Assembly (NCBI GenBank): GCA_047619485.1
Contig: JBLHKE010000490.1
Location: 1 to 6,032 of the forward strand
DNA: 6,032 nucleotides
Direction of reading: 5' to 3'
Source: JBLHKE01 sp047619485
GTDB taxonomy: Bacteria; Verrucomicrobiota; Verrucomicrobiia; Verrucomicrobiales; DEV007
The stretch's first letter is position 1. Every line of letters starts with the position of its first letter. Under the pieces are notes generated by a model. That model had not been told where the DNA came from and searched no databases. It worked only from the letters and a program-made list of their open reading frames with translations. The position numbers and the translations under genes are program-made. Below are positions 1 to 4,555 of the stretch, piece after piece.

Positions 1-22
1 GGCGCCCCGAGTTTAGATTGAA

Positions 23-439
23 TCAGCCAAGTGCGATGGCTTCTCCGAGTTCTTCGTTGCTCATGGCTTTTCCATCCAGGTTCCAAGCACCGTCGACGGT
101 GTGCACGACGTTGAAGTAGATGTTGTCCTTAGGCTGTTTGCCACCCGATAGATTGTGGATGATATCGACGGCGTCCCGGCCAAAGCCCCGCTGGATGTCC
201 CCTGACGCGAAGGCGAAAGATGGAACCTTCCATTCGACCCAGACCCCAGAGAACTCTTCGCCGCCGGAGAAACTCTGCCCCTGTGGGACGATGGCCACAT
301 TGGTGGTGATGTTGGGCGTCATGACCTTGTTGCCGGTGAGCTGGTGCAACTCGAGCATGGATACGGTCAGGCGCTGGACGGCGTCCTTCACTTTTTCGGT
401 GGGGATGGCTCCTTCGGTGATTGTTAGTGTAAGTGGCAT
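23..439 (-). CDS. Tautomerase-family protein (138 aa), 4-oxalocrotonate tautomerase/MIF superfamily
   Basis: Members of this superfamily use an N-terminal proline, exposed after Met removal, as a general base in keto-enol tautomerisation or related reactions, probably in the cytoplasm. The start chosen here gives Met-Pro-Leu-Thr-Leu, so Pro2 becomes the catalytic residue. The open frame continues 19 codons upstream (to 496), but that part is polar and low-complexity, reaches almost to the stop of the preceding gene, and would bury the proline. Residues 1-35 read as a beta strand plus helix, and residues 106-124 (NIYFNVVHTVDGAWN and following) as the second beta unit. At 138 aa it is longer than the roughly 62-aa classical enzymes but normal for this stand-alone subgroup. 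It lies 49 bases downstream of the hydrolase on the same strand and is probably co-transcribed. Substrate unknown. The fold call is strong; the exact activity is inferred. Confidence 0.85.
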   Translation of the reverse strand: MPLTLTITEGAIPTEKVKDAVQRLTVSMLELHQLTGNKVMTPNITTNVAIVPQGQSFSGGEEFSGVWVEWKVPSFAFASGDIQRGFGRDAVDIIHNLSGGKQPKDNIYFNVVHTVDGAWNLDGKAMSNEELGEAIALG

Positions 440-488
440 GGTATGGTTTCTTTCTATGTTAGGATGGTTGTTCGTAGGTTGATTTGTT

Positions 489-1247
489 CTAGGCAAGGAC
501 GGGTGATCCAGCCGCGATTTCGCCGATCAGGTCGAGGAAACGGTCGGGGATCGACATCATCGGGAAATGTCCCGACTCGAGGATGTAGATCTTCTCGACC
601 TCCCAGCCAGAGATCATGCTGTCCTGTAGTGGCAGGCTCATGATTTTATCGAGCGAGGCGCGGATGTAGGTCTTCGGAACCGAACCGAAGGCTTTCTGGG
701 TCAGCTCGACCGGGGCCATGAACGGTTCGGTCGCCTGCTCGATCGCGAATTTCGGCGCGAACTTGACGACGCGCTCGGGTTCGGTGACGTCGTGAAGGAA
801 GAGGTTTTTTACGTGTTCTTCCCCGACAGTCGCGAACGAGCCGTCTTCCGAGAAGAGGATGTTCGGCAGAAGCTGGCCAGCGTCGTCGCTCTGCATTAGG
901 CCGAGTACCGTTTCACCGTTCTTCGGCAAGGTCGCTGCGACGTAAACGAGGCGCTCGATCTTGTCAGGGATCTTTTCGGCGACCTGTGAGATGATTGCCC
1001 CAGCGAGGGAGTGTCCGACAAGAACGATCGATCCCTCGATGGTTTGTGCGGCCTCGATCACTCGGTCGACGTAGGCGCCCATGGTGACGCCGGAAATCGG
1101 TAACGGGTGCTGCCCGTGACCGGGAAGATCGATGGCTTGAGCGCTGTGACCTTGTTCAGTGAGGCTCTCGATCAACTCGTCGAATTCCCACGCTCCGCCA
1201 AAGGCGCCGTGGATGAAAAGGAGACTGCGGTTTGGTAGGTTTTTCAT
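489..1247 (-). CDS. Alpha/beta hydrolase (252 aa), plant-esterase/hydroxynitrile-lyase-like
   Basis: A soluble serine hydrolase with no signal peptide. The oxyanion-hole segment HGAFGGAW is at residues 13-20, and the nucleophile elbow GHSLAG gives Ser80. Asp200 (in the SLDKIM context) and His227 (in GHFPMM) complete the expected Ser-Asp-His triad. The order and spacing match the alpha/beta hydrolase subgroup that includes plant methyl esterases, hydroxynitrile lyases and bacterial pyrethroid-hydrolase-like esterases; the lid lies at about residues 115-185. The full length is normal for the family. The start at 1247 sits one residue cluster before the first beta strand and has only an A-rich stretch upstream, no Shine-Dalgarno sequence. 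It is the first gene of a probable two-gene operon with the tautomerase and is divergent from a TetR-type regulator 138 bases away, which probably represses it. The natural ester substrate cannot be deduced. Confidence 0.9.
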   Translation of the reverse strand: MKNLPNRSLLFIHGAFGGAWEFDELIESLTEQGHSAQAIDLPGHGQHPLPISGVTMGAYVDRVIEAAQTIEGSIVLVGHSLAGAIISQVAEKIPDKIERLVYVAATLPKNGETVLGLMQSDDAGQLLPNILFSEDGSFATVGEEHVKNLFLHDVTEPERVVKFAPKFAIEQATEPFMAPVELTQKAFGSVPKTYIRASLDKIMSLPLQDSMISGWEVEKIYILESGHFPMMSIPDRFLDLIGEIAAGSPVLA

Positions 1248-1299
1248 GGTGTTTGTTTTTCTGTTTGGTGTTCGTCGTGCCGGTTAGGTCGACATCTGG

Positions 1300-1321
1300 T
1301 TTTGAAGTGAACGATTCAAAA
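1300..1321. promoter_or_regulatory. Inverted repeat, candidate TetR operator
   Basis: TTTTGAA (1300-1306) and TTCAAAA (1315-1321) are perfect 7-base inverted arms separated by GTGAACGA, 22 bases in all. TetR-family dimers typically bind palindromes of about this size, and this one lies between the divergent hydrolase and regulator starts, 53 bases from the hydrolase ATG. Seen directly; the binding role is inferred from position. Confidence 0.55.
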
Positions 1322-1344
1322 TGGCGCAGAAATTAGGTGCGGCA

Positions 1345-1366
1345 AGTGAATTTTGAAGGTATCACT
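1345..1366. promoter_or_regulatory. Second, weaker inverted repeat near the tetR-type gene
   Basis: AGTGA (1345-1349) and TCACT (1362-1366) flank a 12-base centre that contains another copy of TTTTGAA (1351-1357). The total span, 22 bases, equals that of the stronger repeat at 1300-1321. The left arm is also part of the direct repeat AAGTGAA found in the first site. It could be a second repressor site close to the regulator's own start; the short arms make chance possible. Confidence 0.3.
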
Positions 1367-1385
1367 ACAAAAAGATTATTTAGCC

Positions 1386-1976
1386 ATGGCCAGACCCCGA
1401 TCCATCCCCGAAGAAGAGAGCCTGGAACGCGCGCTTAAGTTGTTCTGGGACAAGGGATTCGACCGCACCTCCATCGCTGATTTGGGCAAGGTTCTGGGTG
1501 TTGGGCCGTCGAGCATTTACAATGCCTTCGGTAGCAAAGAGGCGCTCTATCAGCGTGCCCTCGGCCATTACATGCAGACCCACACGGGTTTCGTAACTGC
1601 GATTTTTGCCGAGGCTAAGGATTCCAGTATAGAGGTGTGTGTGCGGAAGCTGTTGCGCACTCTGGCAGAATTCTACTCGTCCAAAGAGACACCTCTGGGC
1701 TGTGCGTTGTTACAGAGCGGCGGGGCGGGACGGCCGGAGAATTCTGAGGCTTGTGAGTTTACTTGTGGGGTGAAGGCCGACGTGGAGGATGCGATCCGCG
1801 AGCTGTTCGAGACGCGGCTAAAAGCTGGCGACGAGCTGGCGGCATCCCCGCACATCCTCGCCAAGTTCATCGCGGCGACGATGCGCGGGCTGTCGCAGTT
1901 GGCCTGCGACGGGACGAGCCAGAGCGATCTGCTGCAGGTCGCCGATCACGCTGCGCGGAGCTGCTTGAAACGGTGA
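1386..1976 (+). CDS. TetR/AcrR-family transcriptional regulator (196 aa)
   Basis: A one-component repressor: an N-terminal helix-turn-helix binds DNA and a variable C-terminal all-helical domain binds a small ligand and dimerises. With the ATG at 1386 the protein opens MARPR, a very common TetR-family beginning. The HTH covers about residues 10-55, with the recognition region around VGPSSIYNAFGSKEALY (residues 39-55). A TTG at 1353 could add 11 codons, but the extra residues match nothing typical and lack a better ribosome site. The ligand domain (about 60-196) contains six cysteines (in VCVRK, LGCAL, ACEFTC, LACDG and SCLKR), more than is usual, so thiol-based sensing is conceivable but unproven. 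It is divergent from the hydrolase-tautomerase operon, its probable target. GC-rich coding, no frameshift, normal length. Inducer unknown. Confidence 0.9.
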   Translation: MARPRSIPEEESLERALKLFWDKGFDRTSIADLGKVLGVGPSSIYNAFGSKEALYQRALGHYMQTHTGFVTAIFAEAKDSSIEVCVRKLLRTLAEFYSSKETPLGCALLQSGGAGRPENSEACEFTCGVKADVEDAIRELFETRLKAGDELAASPHILAKFIAATMRGLSQLACDGTSQSDLLQVADHAARSCLKR

Positions 1977-2739
1977 GCGCTAAGCGAACCCGGCAAAGGC
2001 AGGATCGCCAGCAGCGCGGATCTTGCGAATGCTTGGCCAGTAAAGACTAACATTACTCTATACGATTATTCTGTCCTGAATCCTATTTTTGCTCAGCGCT
2101 GCTTTGTCGGAAAATCGCGGGATGTGGTTGGCTGGAAGATTCGTCGGTGTCGGGATCGGCACTGATGGTCTGGACGAGTCTCAGGGGCAGGCATCAATTT
2201 TAGAAATCTGTAATCTTAAATACCCAAAAATTATTTGTGTTTTTAGAGGGCAGCTCCGGAAACCTGCTGTGGAAATGGGGCGCAGCGAAAATTCCCGCTG
2301 GCGAGGCGATAAACGCTAAGCTATCTGGTGATAGTGGGCGCTTTAGCAACGAAGACAGCGGGGATTTTATCAAGCTCCAGCCCGCATGAGGTTTTCGGAG
2401 GTGCCCTAGAGTATAAAAAAGACCTCTCACTTACTCGGGATGCCTTTTTTGAAATATCGACGGGTGATCCGAAGGTCCGTCGACGAAATTTTTTGCTGAG
2501 TGATCATCAGGGAGCTCCGAAGAGAACGCTGATCTGGTAGAAGGCTCGCTGTATGGTGGAGCCGGTGAGCCGGTTGCTGATGTATGGGCGCGCAGTCTTA
2601 CCCGATCCCTTGGCTACGAATCGATTTCGAATTCTTCATGCGCTCGCTAGGCGAGGTTAAAAGTTATTAAACTCGGGACAATTTAGACGATTACCGATCT
2701 CTTTTTCTGGAACCCCAGGGGGCATCGGGAACCATTTAA
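1977..2739. other. Gene-poor, apparently degraded stretch of about 760 bases
   Basis: No convincing gene lies here. Short plus-strand open stretches occur in changing frames: about 2204-2389 (containing EGSSGNLLWKWGAAKIP), 2328-2540 (containing EVFGGALEYKKDLSL) and about 2510-2651 (containing VEGSLYGGAGEPVADVWA). Their composition looks more protein-like than random, and each is cut by stops, as expected of a decayed gene. I cannot assign them to any family, nor show that they belong to one gene. The region is more AT-rich than the flanking genes. No RNA gene, terminator with a T-run, or transposase remnant was seen. CTCGC-TAG-GCGAG at 2643-2655 is a short hairpin without a following T tract. 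Confidence 0.4.
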
Positions 2740-2814
2740 AAAATTTCTGAGGGTGATGACGGTATTGTCTACGACGCGACTCATATTGTTTATCCGCTCG
2801 GATCCAATGGTGTA

Positions 2815-3289
2815 TTGCCACTAATGAAGGAGTTCGACGTTATTTTACCCAGCGATTTTAAGGATGACGTCTTTCTCGCACCCAATGCGATGCTCGAATT
2901 GGGCATGGACGTAAAGTGCATCCGCTGCATGATCGCAGCCAGCGAGGCGGATGCCTGGGTGTTAGGCGCCGCACCGCGCGAGGTGCTGGAGTGGTTCTCG
3001 ACGCAGCCGGTGCTGGCCTTCGCCCTGTTTGGACGCCGCAGGAGGGAGCGCATTGCGGCCACCGGCCCAAATAACGTGCCGTCCATGGGCACCGCGGCGC
3101 AGCGTCTGATCGCATTCGTTCACCATCGCATCGTGATGATCGGTCGCCCATCTCAAATGGGACTTCCGCCCGTGGGTGCGCTGCATCGTGTGCTGGGCGG
3201 ATAACGTGTGCCGCGGCAAGTACGACAGCCGCCAGACCCTCACCAAGGCGACGTTCGTCGATGGCTGGACGACGGGTTTCCTATTCCCC
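2815..3289 (+). pseudogene. Decayed LacI/GntR-like effector-binding regulator (Verrucomicrobiota type)
   Basis: The family is a sugar-responsive transcription factor: an N-terminal winged or lambda-type HTH followed by a periplasmic-binding-protein-like effector domain. The remnant shows the family's core in frame 1: SEADAWVLGAAPREVLEWF (about 2941-2997), then QPVLAFALFGRRR, then QRLIAFVHHRIVMIGRP (ending near 3150). The family's tail follows in frame 2 from about 3143: SVAHLKWDFRPWVR, then CWADNVCRGK, then RQTLTKATFVDGWTTG (to about 3277). Where frames switch, a stretch that normally holds about 100 residues is gone. The HTH region is also absent; the open frame runs back to 2740 but residues before about 2857 do not resemble the family. 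Several expected Arg/Ala positions in the tail are now Cys or Tyr, and the usual terminal stop is lost, so the frame runs on into the antisense of the next gene. It is surely non-functional as this regulator. Family assignment is from memory of conserved motifs. Confidence 0.75.
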
Positions 3290-3309
3290 ATTTCCTGCGT
3301 CGTTGCCAA

Positions 3310-4008
3310 TCATTTCAAATGGGTCGTCACCTCCGGGGCAACCGCCCTGAGTTCCTTGATGATTAAATCAGCAATGGCCTTGGCTCCTTTCTTGCTGAAG
3401 TGTGTGGCATCAGCTTCGTTGAAGTTGTATGCAGCACTCGCTTCCGGCCCTATTTGGTTATGGTGCGCAATGCTGATGGAATTAAGGTCTATGAATGGCA
3501 CGTTTGCCTCCTTGGCGACGGCTTGAGCCGACTGGGCAAAGGCAGGCAATGAGCGATTACCCCTCATGATTCGGGGTGAGATTTTGCCAGACTCACCAAA
3601 GTTGCGACGGGTGACTGAGCTCAAAACGATCGCGTTGCTGCCACCCCTTGTGATCCTCTCCACGTAGGCTTTGAGTTTGGCACCATAGGCTTTGGCGTCA
3701 TAGCGTTTCATATCGTTGTGCCCGAATTGGATCAGGACGTAGTCCGGCTTCTTCTCGATGAGCACATCCAGCCTTTTCGACAGAGAGTCGAGTGTTGCCC
3801 CGTTTTTTGCATAGTTCAGCACCGTCATTCGGTCATTGAATTGAGCCGCAAGGGCAGGCCCCCATCCATAGGTACGCGCAACGGTGGAGTCGCCTATTAA
3901 CCCGAGGGTCAAGGTTTTCTCATCAGCTAGGACAGCAGGCACGGCCATGAGGTATGAGAACAGCATACCGGCGCTGATGATTGATTTTCTGGAGATAAAA
4001 TTAGTCAT
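3310..4008 (-). CDS. Secreted SGNH/GDSL hydrolase, rhamnogalacturonan acetylesterase-like (232 aa)
   Basis: Probably removes acetyl groups from polysaccharide or glycan esters outside the cytoplasm. Residues 1-28 form a signal peptide: a basic start (ISRKS), a hydrophobic core and a likely cut after AVLA. The SGNH blocks are present: GDST at 39-42 with nucleophile Ser41, Gly70 in NYAKNGAT (block II), GHND at 96-99 with Asn98 (block III), and DATH at 200-203 giving the Asp-x-x-His pair (Asp200, His203). GDST rather than GDSL, together with the WGP motif at 49-51, fits the rhamnogalacturonan acetylesterase subgroup (carbohydrate esterase 12-like). Length is normal for a single-domain member. 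The start is fixed by an in-frame TGA directly before the ATG; no Shine-Dalgarno is visible. Its 3' end lies about 20 bases from the decayed regulator, facing it. It is divergent from the ThuA fusion gene. The exact glycan is unknown. Confidence 0.88.
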   Translation of the reverse strand: MTNFISRKSIISAGMLFSYLMAVPAVLADEKTLTLGLIGDSTVARTYGWGPALAAQFNDRMTVLNYAKNGATLDSLSKRLDVLIEKKPDYVLIQFGHNDMKRYDAKAYGAKLKAYVERITRGGSNAIVLSSVTRRNFGESGKISPRIMRGNRSLPAFAQSAQAVAKEANVPFIDLNSISIAHHNQIGPEASAAYNFNEADATHFSKKGAKAIADLIIKELRAVAPEVTTHLK

Positions 4009-4060
4009 TCAATTGCTAACAAGAGAACAGCTTTGAGGGGAAACATCTTGTAAAACAATC

Positions 4061-4075
4061 TGCCAGTAGCTGGCA
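4061..4075. promoter_or_regulatory. 15-base palindrome upstream of the SGNH esterase
   Basis: TGCCAG-TAG-CTGGCA is a perfect inverted repeat with a 3-base centre, 53 bases upstream of the esterase ATG. It lacks a following T-run on the minus strand, so an operator is likelier than a terminator. The role is inferred from position only. Confidence 0.35.
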
Positions 4076-4169
4076 AAAAGAAAGAGCAATGTGCCGCAGC
4101 AAGATGTCTTCCGGTTCCCCAGTCGTCTCCCACTGGGTGGTCGCATTTTATCGCTAGCGCCCTCATTTT

Positions 4170-4184
4170 CCACCAACTTGGTGG
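4170..4184. promoter_or_regulatory. 15-base perfect palindrome CCACCAA-C-TTGGTGG
   Basis: Seven-base arms CCACCAA (4170-4176) and TTGGTGG (4178-4184) surround a single central C. An odd-centred perfect palindrome of this size in the shared upstream region of two secreted-protein genes is a reasonable operator candidate. No known regulator consensus was matched. Confidence 0.35.
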
Positions 4185-4301
4185 TGCGCTGAGCTCTCAA
4201 AATGCTGCACCAACCCCACGACTGTGTATGTGACTAATAATCGTTCTCAATCGCTGATGTGTTCGAGTATTTTAAAGACACTCGGCCGTCGTTTGGGCGT
4301 C

Positions 4302-4318
4302 GTTAGCGAGATGCTAAC
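4302..4318. promoter_or_regulatory. 17-base inverted repeat GTTAGC-GAGAT-GCTAAC
   Basis: Perfect 6-base arms flank a 5-base centre, about 240 bases upstream of the ThuA fusion ATG. One arm, GCTAAC, also occurs alone at 4015-4020, just before the esterase start. Possible regulator site; a chance repeat of this size is not excluded. Confidence 0.3.
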
Positions 4319-4555
4319 ACACCTATGGTGCCATATTTTTGGGCAAATTTTTCTACACCGTTGGGTTTTGGACTGCCGCTTCGCTGGCATGTCGGCGGAT
4401 GTATTACCCTACGCTCTAACTGCTGGGCTCCCATGCCGACTTGAGTTTTAACTTTAACCCCCTAGAACATCCCACCACCCACCCCCCTGGTTCTTCCTCC
4501 ACTAAAACTCTCACTTGCCCCAACTCACTACTTCCACGACCATACCAGCCCGCCG

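Larger units (their letters stand above)
1248..1385. promoter_or_regulatory. Divergent promoter region between hydrolase operon and tetR-type gene
   Basis: This 138-base spacer must hold the promoters for both directions. It contains two inverted repeats (listed separately) and the direct repeat AAGTGAA at 1305-1311 and 1344-1350. No convincing -35/-10 pair stands out. The best-spaced candidate for the regulator is TTGAAG at 1353 with TTATTT 17 bases on, but the second box is poor and transcripts would begin almost at the ATG. The short divergent arrangement with a TetR-family gene is the standard context for autoregulation plus control of the neighbouring operon. Confidence 0.55.
4009..4555. 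promoter_or_regulatory. 547-base divergent intergenic region with palindromes and a G-poor leader
   Basis: This spacer must carry the promoters of the SGNH esterase (leftward) and of the ThuA fusion gene (rightward). It holds three separate short palindromes (listed individually) plus CCCAGT-N8-ACTGGG at 4118-4137 and CGCTAGCG at 4152-4159. TTGAGT at 4441-4446 is a possible -35 element for the rightward gene, without a good -10 partner. The last 105 bases before the rightward ATG (4451-4555) contain about 51 C and only about 8 G. No convincing small gene was found; the open stretch on the minus strand up to 4200 ends in a TGA touching the esterase start and looks incidental. Confidence 0.5.

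Noticed and set aside
1353..1385. TTG start that would lengthen the TetR-type protein by 11 residues
   Set aside because: The internal ATG gives the typical MARPR opening; the extension has no family resemblance.
2559..2574. Tandem GAGCCGGT x2
   Set aside because: Two 8-base copies only; too short to call a repeat array.
2643..2655. CTCGC-TAG-GCGAG hairpin as a terminator
   Set aside because: Weak 5-base stem with no following T tract and no gene ending nearby.
2790..3309. Several minus-strand open frames over the regulator remnant
   Set aside because: They are antisense to the recognisable regulator motifs and show no domain features of their own.
3153..3323. Repeated TCAAATGGG at 3153 and 3315 flanking the tail of the pseudogene
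   Set aside because: Only 9 bases, spacing unrelated to any element end; compatible with chance.
4061..4075. TGCCAG-TAG-CTGGCA as a terminator
   Set aside because: No T-run on either downstream side, and it lies upstream of the esterase start, so an operator is likelier.
4009..4200. Minus-strand open stretch of 63 codons just upstream of the esterase
   Set aside because: It ends in a TGA directly before the esterase ATG, has no recognisable features and overlaps the palindromes of the promoter region.
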